This document shows, in pieces, positions 15,539 through 23,528 of a stretch of DNA of 64,000 bases. The position numbers and the translations under genes are program-made. Origin of the DNA: a virus. The notes beneath the pieces are model-generated. The model searched no databases, was not told the DNA's origin, and saw only the letters and a program-made list of their open reading frames with translations. The stretch covers positions 1 through 64,000 of the IMG/VR virus record IMGVR_UViG_3300037587_000923; one strand, 5' to 3'. How positions within the stretch are numbered: the stretch's first letter is position 1; each line of letters starts with the position of its first letter.

Positions 15539-15961
15539 ATGAAAAAAATAGTCGCAATAGTATTTCAGGATGGTAAGCCATTTTCAGTAGTTACTGACGA
15601 CAGTTGGATATTCGACGTCGAACTTTGTAAAGCCGAGGACACTCTGTATTACCATGCCACCGGGAATTACGGGATTGATGGCAACTCAGTTTTTTTGGAG
15701 GGTGGCCGCACAAATGATTACTGGCTGGCAAAGCGGTTTCAGCCAAAAGTTAACCCTGGCGAGGGTATGGGTAACAGATTAGAGCATGTAAATCCGAGAT
15801 GGCTTTGGGGCCTAGAGTCATGGGGCTGCGAGTCTGACACGGTGTACTGTAGTATCTGTGCCGACCATATCCCCACCGACGACGTAGGTGAAGATGTTTG
15901 TGACCACATCCGCTGGGATGCAGAGGCGGGCTGGTGGGCTGGCGAAGGGTATGAAGGCTAA
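15539..15961 (+). CDS. Cassette-borne hypothetical protein, 140 aa
   Basis: ATG follows AAAAGGAGAAATA. Beta-rich N-terminus. Residues about 105-130 contain CSIC and CDH, a possible zinc site. The gene lies between two attC-like palindromes, and its TAA is part of the downstream TAAC. The 11-bp sequence AGATCAACATA and its inverse flank the unit, so it looks like a single inserted cassette. Confidence 0.7.
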   Translation: MKKIVAIVFQDGKPFSVVTDDSWIFDVELCKAEDTLYYHATGNYGIDGNSVFLEGGRTNDYWLAKRFQPKVNPGEGMGNRLEHVNPRWLWGLESWGCESDTVYCSICADHIPTDDVGEDVCDHIRWDAEAGWWAGEGYEG

Positions 15962-15994
15962 CACATGATCGCATAGCGCATCATCTGGTTATGT
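15959..15994. repeat. Short attC-like palindrome after the isolated cassette
   Basis: TAAC at 15,959 and GTTATG ending at about 15,993 enclose an imperfect ATGAT/ATCAT hairpin. It is shorter than the other sites. Together with the flanking inverted repeat it could be the original site into which the 15,539 cassette was inserted. Confidence 0.5.
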
Positions 15995-16020
15995 TGATCT
16001 ATCGGATAGAAATAAAGGAG

Positions 16021-16036
16021 TTTAGCATGCTGAAAA
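16021..16036. repeat. GCATGC palindrome, copy 5
   Basis: TTTAGCATGCTGAAAA lies between the cassette and the gene at 16,074, about 35 bp before its ribosome binding site. Confidence 0.75.
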
Positions 16037-16073
16037 TACCACAGGAAATAAAAGATTTAATTGGGAGGATGAT

Positions 16074-16283
16074 ATGACACCAGAGCAGAAAAAGGAAATT
16101 GATGATATGGATTACGTGAGCATGCTTTCTCTTTGGAGGAATGCACCTTCGGGACATCCGATGTTTCAGGGTGATACCGGAGATTATTATGCCAAGGTTA
16201 TGGCAGAAAAACGTAGGAAGGTAGGCAGCGCAGCTCATGTAGCGGCAAGTAAAAGCATTGGATGGGAGGGAGGTAAGCGATGA
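16074..16283 (+). CDS. Conserved small phage protein, 69 aa
   Basis: ATG follows GGGAGGATGAT. The sequence (DDMDYVSMLSLWRNAPSGHP, then FQGDTGDYY) is typical of a short protein I know from many phages and prophages, function unknown. It overlaps the next start by 4 bp. Confidence 0.75.
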   Translation: MTPEQKKEIDDMDYVSMLSLWRNAPSGHPMFQGDTGDYYAKVMAEKRRKVGSAAHVAASKSIGWEGGKR

Positions 16284-16429
16284 ATCAGTGGGCGATAATG
16301 GATGACAAGGGAGTCATAGAGCAGGGTGAAGAGCTGGAGATATGTTATAAATTTCAGAACGCAAGCACAGAAATAAAAGAGTGGAACGGGGACTTAGTTC
16401 TCGTAGAGATCCACGACAGGAGGAGGTAA
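16280..16429 (+). CDS. Small hypothetical protein, 49 aa
   Basis: ATG overlaps the previous TGA, with GGGAGGTAAGC in front. It is a small beta-rich acidic protein with a basic end. Its last codons form the AGGAGGAGG ribosome binding site of the next gene. Not recognised. Confidence 0.6.
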   Translation: MNQWAIMDDKGVIEQGEELEICYKFQNASTEIKEWNGDLVLVEIHDRRR

Positions 16430-16434
16430 TTGTG

Positions 16435-16839
16435 ATGTATCTAATATGGAGTTACGAGCACGATGCATGGTGGAATCCAGCCTACCGTGTCTACACGAAG
16501 GATATCTCTGAGGCCGGCAGATATGATGAGATAGAGGCCAGGGGTATATGTAAACAGGCAAACTCTTTCGGTGACATAAACGAGAAGATGATATCAGAGG
16601 ATGCAGCCAAGTGGTATGGGAGCTGGTACTACTACCTGCATACGAATGGTGATGTGATAGGAAAGAATCCTACCGTTGTAGATTCCGACCCTGAGTACCT
16701 CAACTCTTCTTTCGTCAAGAAGTATTGGCTCATCACAAATATAAGTGAGCTGATAGCTATGCTGACAGAGCTGAAGAAGCTTGGGGTTAAGCCTGATCGG
16801 ATTTCCGATATCGAGAAACATAACGGAATAATTGGATAG
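16435..16839 (+). CDS. Hypothetical protein, 134 aa
   Basis: ATG 16,435 (or GTG 16,432) follows AGGAGG. It is rich in Trp and Tyr (WSYEHDAWWNP), and the C-terminal half is helical. A conserved-looking phage protein without assigned function. It ends nine bases before the recombinase gene. Confidence 0.65.
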   Translation: MYLIWSYEHDAWWNPAYRVYTKDISEAGRYDEIEARGICKQANSFGDINEKMISEDAAKWYGSWYYYLHTNGDVIGKNPTVVDSDPEYLNSSFVKKYWLITNISELIAMLTELKKLGVKPDRISDIEKHNGIIG

Positions 16840-16847
16840 GTGGCATC

Positions 16848-17849
16848 ATGGAATCAAACAAGAAGATACAGGTAGATCAGTCAACAGCGGTAGTCATGGC
16901 TGGCATAAATATTCTGTCTGAGAAGCTCAATGTAATAGACAAAAAGGTAACAGCTAAAATTCCTGAGTGGAATACCTCCGAGGCTGTAATAGTTTTCCGG
17001 AACCATCTCGAGAAGAAGCACAAGAAGCCGAGGAACTTCAAGCATATCCTTGAGTTGTTCAGTCAGGAGTTTGGAGGCAGGAATATAGCCGTGATCAATG
17101 CAATCGAGATAGAAGAGTTCCTTTCGAGTAACTGGGGAGATAGTAAGAACTCTACCAAGAACGCCAGGCTTACCCAGGTCTCCATGCTTTTCAGCTTTGC
17201 GATTAAGGAGATGCAGAGGATGGGTAAACCAAGGTTTCATAATCCATGTGACCTCATAGACAAGGCCAAGCATGTGGCACCCAAAGAGAATGTATATATC
17301 GAGCCAGGCTTGATGGTTAAGTTCCTCGGGTCATTCGATAAGGCACATCACTGGCTCTGGGTAGCGATAGGACTGAGTGCCGGCTTAAGGATAAGTGAGA
17401 TATTAAACCTAAGGCCGATGGATGTAGATGGCAGGATCCTCACACTGCTAAACACTAAGGGTGGCAGAGAGCGAGAATATGCCGTTATACCGGTCGAAGT
17501 CTCCGAGAGGCTACAGAGGTATATCTATTCCCTAGAAGTCCAGGGAGAGGATATGATCTGGGCCAGCACGAATGTAAATACTCCATACAAGGTATTCAAA
17601 AAGCATGGAGATAGGCTTGGTCTTAATATCGGAACTCATTCATTGAGGAAATGGTGCGCTACTACATATGATCGGGCAGGCGATACCGGAATGGTTCGAT
17701 ACGTTCTTCGACATGCATCCGGAAAGGGCATGACTTCTCTGGAATCTCGATATATAGCTCCTTACGACAATGCTACAGCATGTAGCGTTCAAGATAAAAT
17801 CACAGTCCCATTATTATTTGAAGACCATTATAGATGGGGGTCATTATGA
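16848..17849 (+). CDS. Tyrosine recombinase (phage integrase family), 333 aa
   Basis: The catalytic set is complete: R181 in GLSAGLRISE, K204, H264-x-x-R267 (HSLRKW), H289 and nucleophile Y302 (SRYIAP). The N-terminal SAM-like core-binding region covers about 42-125. It would cut and join DNA at att sites. The extra helix that marks integron integrases is not visible between the K and H-x-x-R boxes. It lies 850 bp from an attC-like cassette and is translationally coupled to a row of zinc-ribbon paralogs. Its natural site cannot be told. Confidence 0.9.
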   Translation: MESNKKIQVDQSTAVVMAGINILSEKLNVIDKKVTAKIPEWNTSEAVIVFRNHLEKKHKKPRNFKHILELFSQEFGGRNIAVINAIEIEEFLSSNWGDSKNSTKNARLTQVSMLFSFAIKEMQRMGKPRFHNPCDLIDKAKHVAPKENVYIEPGLMVKFLGSFDKAHHWLWVAIGLSAGLRISEILNLRPMDVDGRILTLLNTKGGREREYAVIPVEVSERLQRYIYSLEVQGEDMIWASTNVNTPYKVFKKHGDRLGLNIGTHSLRKWCATTYDRAGDTGMVRYVLRHASGKGMTSLESRYIAPYDNATACSVQDKITVPLLFEDHYRWGSL

Positions 17850-18271
17850 GTATATATAATCTACATGTTATTCGAGACATTCTTATTTGTCCCGTGTGTG
17901 GCAATGACAATATTGATTTTAACTTTAACTACCAGGCACAGGAGCATAGTCGTGTTATTTGCCGTGAGTGTGGCACAAGGTTTTGGCTAAACTTCTACGT
18001 TCTCGAGACTAGCATCTCACAAAGGGAACTGTTGGCTCGTCCGGGAATAACAAACAGGGCTCCGGAAAAGGAAGTTGTTAAGATAGGCTGCGGCACCAGA
18101 TATGGCCCGTGTGTGACAATCAAACGAAGTGGCGTCGAGTGGACGGAACACAAGAGTATAAATATTAGAAAGGGCATTAAATCAGCTAATATAGCTATAA
18201 GAATGCAGGCTAGGCTTGACGCTTATCTTCTTGCCGAAGCTATGAAGAAGGCAGATGGGGCTGGGCTATGA
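17846..18271 (+). CDS. Zinc-ribbon paralog 1, 141 aa
   Basis: ATG overlaps the recombinase stop (ATGA). CPVCGN and CREC (residues about 14-40) form a zinc ribbon. The C-terminal segment (about 110-138) ends in AYLLAEAMKKA, shared in form with the next three genes. First of four tandem divergent copies. Confidence 0.75.
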   Translation: MSIYNLHVIRDILICPVCGNDNIDFNFNYQAQEHSRVICRECGTRFWLNFYVLETSISQRELLARPGITNRAPEKEVVKIGCGTRYGPCVTIKRSGVEWTEHKSINIRKGIKSANIAIRMQARLDAYLLAEAMKKADGAGL

Positions 18272-18606
18272 TGTCCGCCAAAGAAATATTCTCAACCTTA
18301 TTGATTTGTCCTGCTTGTGGATCTGGTAAGTTTGGTGAACTAAAAATTGGCCGTGACGAATGCTATGCATGTGACCGGTGCAAGAATACATTCAGTTATG
18401 ATTACTTAACGAGGGCCGTCATGATAAGAACGGGCAGAGAAGAACGGTTGATGATAATGATAACAAAGGGATTAGGACCACTAGGCTGGTCAAGGCTTGG
18501 TGGTTCAGCCATTATTCGTGGTGGTGATCTTAGAGATATCAATGATCGAATAAACATTAGGTGGGGTGCGTATCTGGTAACCGAAGCTATGAAGAAGGCG
18601 GGGTAA
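18268..18606 (+). CDS. Zinc-ribbon paralog 2, 112 aa
   Basis: Overlaps paralog 1. It has CPACGS and CDRC knuckles and a C-terminal AYLVTEAMKKA, with a shorter middle than paralog 1. No enzymatic motif. The pattern N-terminal ribbon, middle beta segment, C-terminal helix is the same in all four. Confidence 0.75.
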   Translation: MMSAKEIFSTLLICPACGSGKFGELKIGRDECYACDRCKNTFSYDYLTRAVMIRTGREERLMIMITKGLGPLGWSRLGGSAIIRGGDLRDINDRINIRWGAYLVTEAMKKAG

Positions 18607-18610
18607 CATT

Positions 18611-18985
18611 ATGAATAATCCAGCTCTAAAACCCAAAGCTGTGCCAGCTTTTCATGGTGCCCTTCTATGTCCTGAGTGTGGGAATGATGCTTACTTTAGC
18701 GAGAAGTTTGCCGCCAATGCATTCAATCTCATATGCTCTCAATGTTCGCTTAACATGCAGTTGATGTGCTATGAAAATATAACGAGAGCATCTGTAGTTG
18801 CTAAGGGGATTATGAAGTGGTCTATAGCTTTTCATGATAAACAAAGATATCCTCGGTGGATTTTTAGAGGCAGTCCCAAGACTTATCAATACGATAAGGA
18901 CTTGTTGCGTGAAGTCAATAATAGGATTACTGCTGAGCTATGGCCAGCCTATTTAGTATCTAAGGCTATGGAGGATGCATCATGA
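18611..18985 (+). CDS. Zinc-ribbon paralog 3, 124 aa
   Basis: CPECGN and CSQC knuckles lie at about 20-46. The C-terminal end reads AYLVSKAMEDA. An unusual 17-residue extension precedes the ribbon. Its stop overlaps the next ATG. Confidence 0.75.
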   Translation: MNNPALKPKAVPAFHGALLCPECGNDAYFSEKFAANAFNLICSQCSLNMQLMCYENITRASVVAKGIMKWSIAFHDKQRYPRWIFRGSPKTYQYDKDLLREVNNRITAELWPAYLVSKAMEDAS

Positions 18986-19371
18986 ACATAAAAGAATTCA
19001 ATCCATTCGAAGATGTGCTGGTCTGTCCTGAGTGTGGAAAGGACGACTTCTCAGTTCTTAATGTTTCAAGAACTGAGAAGTCTATATATACAGCGGCATG
19101 TGCTCATTGTAAGATGCGGTTCCTGGCAGAAAGCTATACCGAATGGCCCAACGATTTTGAGGTCTCTCGTAGGGTAAGGGCGAGAGGGGTCAAAGTAAAT
19201 TCAAATGACGATAGTTGGGGCATACTATTCTGTGAAGGCAAGGAGCCTGAGTGGAGATGGATGAGAGGAGGACAGCCCCCTAAAACCAGAAAGGCGTCGA
19301 TGGCAAACAAAGAGATTCAAGAGCGATGGATTGCTCATTTAGTAGCAGAAAAAATGATGGAGAGCCAATAG
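18982..19371 (+). CDS. Zinc-ribbon paralog 4, 129 aa
   Basis: CPECGK and CAHC knuckles lie at about 15-40, with a C-terminal AHLVAEKMMES. It is the most divergent of the four in the middle region, where Trp residues accumulate. Last of the tandem row. Confidence 0.75.
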   Translation: MNIKEFNPFEDVLVCPECGKDDFSVLNVSRTEKSIYTAACAHCKMRFLAESYTEWPNDFEVSRRVRARGVKVNSNDDSWGILFCEGKEPEWRWMRGGQPPKTRKASMANKEIQERWIAHLVAEKMMESQ

Positions 19372-19390
19372 AGAGGAGGTGAATATAGAA

Positions 19391-19576
19391 ATGGCAGAGC
19401 ATGAATATATAGAGAAGGTTGAGACAGAGCACACAGGCGGCGGAGTTATGGTCGACTATGTGCACCTGAAGTCTGGTCAGGTACTTGGAGTATCAGACGA
19501 GTGTGTGGTGTTATATGAAGATGAAGACGCCGTGCATGAAGGAGAGCGTAGCGGACAAAAGATCGAGTTGGAGTGA
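19391..19576 (+). CDS. Small acidic hypothetical protein, 61 aa
   Basis: GAGGAGGT lies 11 bases before ATG 19,391; a GTG at 19,379 is an alternative. The protein is acidic and beta-rich with no recognised domain. It is three bases from the next start. Confidence 0.6.
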   Translation: MAEHEYIEKVETEHTGGGVMVDYVHLKSGQVLGVSDECVVLYEDEDAVHEGERSGQKIELE

Positions 19577-19578
19577 CT

Positions 19579-19905
19579 ATGACAGAGATCTCTCGCCAGA
19601 GGAAGTGGCAACTTAAAAAACTACAAGAAGATAATTGTGTAAGTTGCGGGCATCCTCTAAATAAATACAAGCAGTTTTGCGATGATTGTAGCGCGAAGAA
19701 GAGGCGCTATTACTGGAAGAACAAGAAGAGGCTAGAAGATCTTGTCCTGAGGCATGGAGAGCAGAATCGCAAATGGATAGTAGATGCTTTAGCCTGGGCG
19801 AGGATAGAAGTCAAAGAAGGCAGGCTCAAGAGAGGCTTCGATAAGGAGTTATTTGTTGAAGAGACACTAGGTAGAGGAAGGAGGCCATATGAACGATCTT
19901 ATTAG
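19579..19905 (+). CDS. Basic zinc-finger protein, 108 aa
   Basis: CVSCG and CDDC (residues about 22-42) form a zinc knuckle followed by a strongly basic helix (KKRRYYWKNKKR), so nucleic-acid binding is likely. The C-terminal 50 residues are helical and charged. Overlaps the next small gene by 17 bp. Confidence 0.65.
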   Translation: MTEISRQRKWQLKKLQEDNCVSCGHPLNKYKQFCDDCSAKKRRYYWKNKKRLEDLVLRHGEQNRKWIVDALAWARIEVKEGRLKRGFDKELFVEETLGRGRRPYERSY

Positions 19906-20023
19906 GGATGTAGGCTCGTGGATATTTATAGCTGTCAACTTGACCATAGCCGTAATATGTGCCAGGTTTGCGATCGGAAATCATTTAAAAAAGAAAGCGA
20001 GGAAAAATCATGGAGAACAATAA
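19889..20023 (+). CDS. Small membrane protein, 44 aa
   Basis: AAGGAGGCC precedes the ATG. Residues about 10-30 are one transmembrane helix with a basic tail (KKKARK) that sets an N-out, C-in topology. Its end overlaps the next gene by 14 bp. Confidence 0.6.
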   Translation: MNDLIRDVGSWIFIAVNLTIAVICARFAIGNHLKKKARKNHGEQ

Positions 20024-20873
20024 AGTTGGTAATGTATTTGAAAAGGGTGTGCTTGTGAACTTAACATCGAGTGTGTGGGGTGGTAAGAGAAAGATACCAT
20101 CCTCTTACTTAAATAGGCAGGACGCTGATCCTGACTTCATCACGGCGCATAAGCTTCTTGTAGACAAGGAGAGCATCGAACCTATAGAGAAGGCCAGAGG
20201 TGCGGCAAGGAGTTGGCTTCAGAACAGGAGCCTTCCCTTCCCTATCAAAGGAGTACTGTTCGTGCCGAAGGATATCATCGATCGCGTTGATGAAAAACTT
20301 CAGGGTTTTCAGGACGACTTCTATGAGAAGGTGAATGAATTCCTGGAGAAGTACGATGCTATAAAAATACAGTCCAAGGAAAAGCTGGGAGAGCTCTACA
20401 ATCCTTCTGACTATCCAGACGACGTGAACTCGAGATTTAATTTCTCGTGGAACTTCTTCATCATGGATTCTCCGGACAACTTAAGCGCTATCTCGCCGGC
20501 ATTGTATGCCAGAGAGAATCATAAGTTCCAGGTTGCCATGAAAAGCTTTGAGGAGACAGCCATGGCCACGCTGAGGGATAACTTCGGTAAGATGATAGGT
20601 AACATGGCAGAGAAGATGACTGGGACCGGCAAGAACGGCAAGTGTAAAGTCTTCCGTGATTCCCTTATAGGTAATATCAGGGAATTCATCGATGAATTCG
20701 GGTACCTCAATGTGGTGGCTGAGGACACAAAGCTCGAGAGGCTCGTCGGTATAGCCAAGGCAGCTATAGAGGGCGTCTCTGCCCAGGACTTAAGGGACAA
20801 CAAGATACTAAGAGATGGCCTCTCTGTCAGCATGGGAGAGATACTCGAGGAGCTGGAGAAGGAGGACTCGTGA
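20010..20873 (+). CDS. DUF3150-like hypothetical protein, 287 aa
   Basis: Soluble, largely helical. The opening region (LTSSVWGGKRKIPSSYL) and the following long helices resemble DUF3150 proteins that accompany phage MoxR/VWA modules; I am only moderately sure. The function of that family is unknown. It lies 8 kb from the MoxR pair in the same transcription direction. Confidence 0.6.
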   Translation: MENNKVGNVFEKGVLVNLTSSVWGGKRKIPSSYLNRQDADPDFITAHKLLVDKESIEPIEKARGAARSWLQNRSLPFPIKGVLFVPKDIIDRVDEKLQGFQDDFYEKVNEFLEKYDAIKIQSKEKLGELYNPSDYPDDVNSRFNFSWNFFIMDSPDNLSAISPALYARENHKFQVAMKSFEETAMATLRDNFGKMIGNMAEKMTGTGKNGKCKVFRDSLIGNIREFIDEFGYLNVVAEDTKLERLVGIAKAAIEGVSAQDLRDNKILRDGLSVSMGEILEELEKEDS

Positions 20874-21049
20874 ACTGGACAGGCGTGTTAATAGTATGGG
20901 GGTTGGTGGGCATCATACTAACTCCCATGCTGCCCAGGCCAGGCACTCGACTGCAGGCCACTCTTCTGCTTATCATTAGCGGGCCGGCAGGCTGGTATTT
21001 CTTTATCAAGATGACCATACAGCTGTACCTATATGACAGAACTTACTGA
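20870..21049 (+). CDS. Small membrane protein, 59 aa
   Basis: GTG start overlapping the preceding TGA, with GGAGGA upstream. Two transmembrane segments (about 5-22 and 30-48). Not recognised. Confidence 0.55.
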   Translation: MNWTGVLIVWGLVGIILTPMLPRPGTRLQATLLLIISGPAGWYFFIKMTIQLYLYDRTY

Positions 21050-21051
21050 GG

Positions 21052-21067
21052 ATTCAGCATGCAGAAA
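21052..21067. repeat. GCATGC palindrome, copy 6
   Basis: ATTCAGCATGCAGAAA runs directly into the AAAAAGGAGGAGG ribosome binding site of the gene at 21,084. Confidence 0.7.
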
Positions 21068-21083
21068 AAGGAGGAGGATTAAG

Positions 21084-21215
21084 ATGCTATATTTTATTGC
21101 GGTATGCTCTCTTGTTGGAGCAAATGTCTGGTACTATCTTGGCGACACTGTTAGCGGTTCTATTTTTGTAGCAACCACCTTTATAGTGATGGCCATAAAA
21201 AACATACCACGTTAA
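21084..21215 (+). CDS. Small membrane protein, 43 aa
   Basis: ATG follows GGAGGAGGATTAAG, so this start is preferred to an earlier in-frame one inside the palindrome region. Two short hydrophobic helices. Unknown role. Confidence 0.6.
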   Translation: MLYFIAVCSLVGANVWYYLGDTVSGSIFVATTFIVMAIKNIPR

Positions 21216-21220
21216 TTGTC

Positions 21221-21631
21221 ATGCAGAAAAAGAAGAGAACGGTAATCTGTGACTACTGTAAAGAGAAGACTATCCTAGTGCCTGACACTAAGGTATACGG
21301 AAGGTCTTATGGAGGCAAGCTATGGATATGCGTTCCTTGTGATGCCTGGGTGGGGTGTCACAAGGGCAGTAAGGACCATGCTCCGCTTGGAAGGCTGGCC
21401 AATGATGAGCTGAGAAGGTGGAAAATAAGGGCTCACGCTGCATTCGACCCTTTATGGAAGGCCAAAATAAGGATAGATAAGTGTTCGCAGTCTGAGGCAA
21501 GGAAGGCCGGCTATGTGTGGCTGGCTAATGAATTGGGTATAGAGCTCAAGAAGTGTCACATAGGATATATGGACGTAGCTATGTGCGAGAAGGTGGTTAA
21601 GCTGTGTAAGTCGATCGGAAAGGAACAATAA
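21221..21631 (+). CDS. DUF3268-type zinc-finger protein, 136 aa
   Basis: CDYCKEK, VYGRSYGGKLWIC, CDAWVGCHKGS and LGRLANDELRRW in this order match the DUF3268 zinc-finger family of phages, with LWKAK and an EARKAGYVWLANELGI helix downstream. Family function is not established; nucleic-acid interaction is likely from the zinc site. Confidence 0.85.
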   Translation: MQKKKRTVICDYCKEKTILVPDTKVYGRSYGGKLWICVPCDAWVGCHKGSKDHAPLGRLANDELRRWKIRAHAAFDPLWKAKIRIDKCSQSEARKAGYVWLANELGIELKKCHIGYMDVAMCEKVVKLCKSIGKEQ

Positions 21632-21653
21632 AAATTTAGGAAAGGAGGAGATT

Positions 21654-21971
21654 ATGTCAAGCACATTTAAGCCGGAAGGCGAGTTCGGGTATTCTACAAG
21701 ATGGTTGTTCTTCATAGTATTTTGCATCATAGTGCTATCTATCGTTGGGTACTTAGGTATGTATACCAACGTATTTGTAGAGAGAAAAGTCTTTGAGCAG
21801 AGCTACCAATATAAGGCTGGCATGGAGCAGCAGTCGGCAGTGTGGCAGGCGTCTATTGCTGAGATAGATCGGAAGATCACGGATCCTAATCTGACAGCTA
21901 CCGAGAGAAACAATCTCGAAGCTCAGAGGTCGGCACTTAACATTCAACTTAACGCAATAATAAGGAGGTAG
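21654..21971 (+). CDS. Membrane-anchored coiled-coil protein, 105 aa
   Basis: ATG follows AAGGAGGAGATT. A transmembrane helix (about 17-37) is followed by a coiled coil (about 50-105). The architecture recalls envelope-spanning or tail-associated phage proteins. It lies just before a lipoprotein gene. No specific function assigned. Confidence 0.65.
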   Translation: MSSTFKPEGEFGYSTRWLFFIVFCIIVLSIVGYLGMYTNVFVERKVFEQSYQYKAGMEQQSAVWQASIAEIDRKITDPNLTATERNNLEAQRSALNIQLNAIIRR

Positions 21972-21975
21972 GATT

Positions 21976-22533
21976 TTGAAAAGATTTATGATGGTAGTAT
22001 TGCTACTGGTATCCGCAGTTTTCATGATGGGTATATCTTCTTGCGATACTCAGGAGGATAAGGACAATAAGGCAGTGTCAATGCAGCAATCTCAGTATGC
22101 CAAAGCCCAACCTGTACCTGTATTCAACTGGTCTCTTGAGCGTCACCTGATAGCCCAGCTCTACCAGATCAGGAATATGAAAGCAGCAACTCATTCGGTA
22201 TGGCGGTCTGACAGGGGTATGATTGAAGGGGATTGTCCGAGTATAGGCTTTGGGCTTCCCTATGACACCAGCCTGACAAATCCACTTCAAGGAGTGCATG
22301 TATCCGGCCAAGGCGGAGTTGCCGCTATAGAACAGGCTGAACCGAATGGTATATTCGCCAGCAAGAATACTGCTGCTACGTGGGTGATGTGTACAGGGGC
22401 TGCGGGGATAATTGAACCTGTATATGTAGAGGCAAGGGTTACCGCCTATCCGTATCCGGTAAAGGTCAGCTACGGGACGAATCGGGTGACCAAGGCCGGT
22501 AAAAGTACTGTTAAATTAAGAACCTCAAAATAA
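21976..22533 (+). CDS. Lipoprotein, 185 aa
   Basis: Starts at TTG with AGGAGG upstream. A hydrophobic signal segment ends in a lipobox-like GISSC (Cys about 23), then a beta-rich body. It should be lipid-anchored in the envelope of a Gram-negative cell. Paired with the membrane coiled-coil gene 5 bp upstream. It could act in superinfection exclusion, which is only a guess. Confidence 0.65.
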   Translation: MKRFMMVVLLLVSAVFMMGISSCDTQEDKDNKAVSMQQSQYAKAQPVPVFNWSLERHLIAQLYQIRNMKAATHSVWRSDRGMIEGDCPSIGFGLPYDTSLTNPLQGVHVSGQGGVAAIEQAEPNGIFASKNTAATWVMCTGAAGIIEPVYVEARVTAYPYPVKVSYGTNRVTKAGKSTVKLRTSK

Positions 22534-22542
22534 ATCTTTAGC

Positions 22543-22566
22543 CTGCCCTTGAATTATCGAGGGCAG
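22543..22566 (+). other. Intergenic stem-loop
   Basis: A perfect 7-bp stem (22,543-22,549 with 22,560-22,566) lies between the lipoprotein stop and the next ribosome binding site. There is no U-tract, so it is more likely a leader or mRNA-processing hairpin than a terminator. Confidence 0.5.
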
Positions 22567-22598
22567 CACTAAGGATTTATTAAAGAAAGGAGGTTGCT

Positions 22599-22922
22599 AT
22601 GAAGCAGCAGATAATTTGCCCTGAATGCAAGGATAAAAACCGGAAAATGTTCAAGACAGATACTCCATACCATGGCGAGTATGTGAAGTTTATCTCGGGA
22701 CATGCATTAAGAGACTTTGTGTGTGATCACTGTGCGACAGAAATAGAGGCAGGCACTGAATGCTGCGCTTTCTCGATATGGGCTGATCACGGCAGACATC
22801 CTTACTATCCTTGGGAGCATGAATTTATAGAGTTTATAGACGAGGAGAGTCTTAAGGTAGCAAATGAAGTCAATGATGTTATGGCAAAGTTAGATAATAA
22901 AAAGGAGTATACCGATGGATAG
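22599..22922 (+). CDS. Zinc-ribbon conserved phage protein, 107 aa
   Basis: CPECKD (8-13) and CDHC (about 43-46), plus a CC pair near 57, form a zinc site. The aromatic stretch (HGRHPYYPWEHEFIEF) recalls a small phage family of unknown function. Overlaps the J-domain gene by 8 bp. Confidence 0.65.
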   Translation: MKQQIICPECKDKNRKMFKTDTPYHGEYVKFISGHALRDFVCDHCATEIEAGTECCAFSIWADHGRHPYYPWEHEFIEFIDEESLKVANEVNDVMAKLDNKKEYTDG

Positions 22923-23517
22923 AGATTATTACAAGATACTTGGGATAAAGAAGGGTGCCACGCGAGATCAGGTCAGGAGAGCTTATAGAGTCCTCTCTAA
23001 GAACCATCACCCTGACGTCAATGGTGGCGACAGTGATGAGTTCCTTAAGATAAAGAAGGCTCACGACGTACTGCTTGATCAAAAGGGCCGTAAGTTTTAC
23101 GATACTTATGGATGTGAGGAGGGAGGCGAGAAGTTCAAGAATGTAGTAGCGACATTCAGAAATATCATTAAGTCTCTTATGAAAAAATACAGACCGGAAG
23201 AGCTCCCTTATCAGATCGAAAAAACAATAGTGTCGACCATAAGCAAGTATGAGAGTGATATCAGGAGAGCAGAGGAGGGCATCGCGGGACTGGAGATGAC
23301 ATTAACCAAACTAAGAAAGGGCAGTGCCAACAAGGACCTTCTTAAGTTGGCCACTGAGACACTCATCGATGATAACAAGGCGGCTATAGCGGCAAGCAAC
23401 AATCACCTCGATATCCTTAATACCATGAAGAAGATAGTCGAGGGGTATGACATCCAATATCCGGAAGCTTCTCGGCATAATACTTGGAACCTGTCGTCAA
23501 CGACTGGGACAATGTAG
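22915..23517 (+). CDS. J-domain (DnaJ-like) co-chaperone, 200 aa
   Basis: Residues 1-65 form a J domain: DYYKILGI, RRAYRVLSKNHHPDVNGG with the essential HPD (about 32-34), then FLKIKKAHDVL. It should stimulate the ATPase of host DnaK. The rest (about 70-200) is helical and has no zinc or Gly/Phe region, so it is a phage-specific effector part. It may redirect host Hsp70 to phage protein folding or replication. Confidence 0.85.
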   Translation: MDRDYYKILGIKKGATRDQVRRAYRVLSKNHHPDVNGGDSDEFLKIKKAHDVLLDQKGRKFYDTYGCEEGGEKFKNVVATFRNIIKSLMKKYRPEELPYQIEKTIVSTISKYESDIRRAEEGIAGLEMTLTKLRKGSANKDLLKLATETLIDDNKAAIAASNNHLDILNTMKKIVEGYDIQYPEASRHNTWNLSSTTGTM

Positions 23518-23528
23518 TAGGAGTTGGC

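Noticed and set aside
16848-17849. Integron integrase (IntI)
   Set aside because: The catalytic set is right for any tyrosine recombinase, but the extra IntI-specific helix is not visible, so only the general family is claimed.
23263-23402. Open frames on the strand opposite to the J-domain and other genes
   Set aside because: They lack ribosome binding sites and lie fully within well-supported genes.
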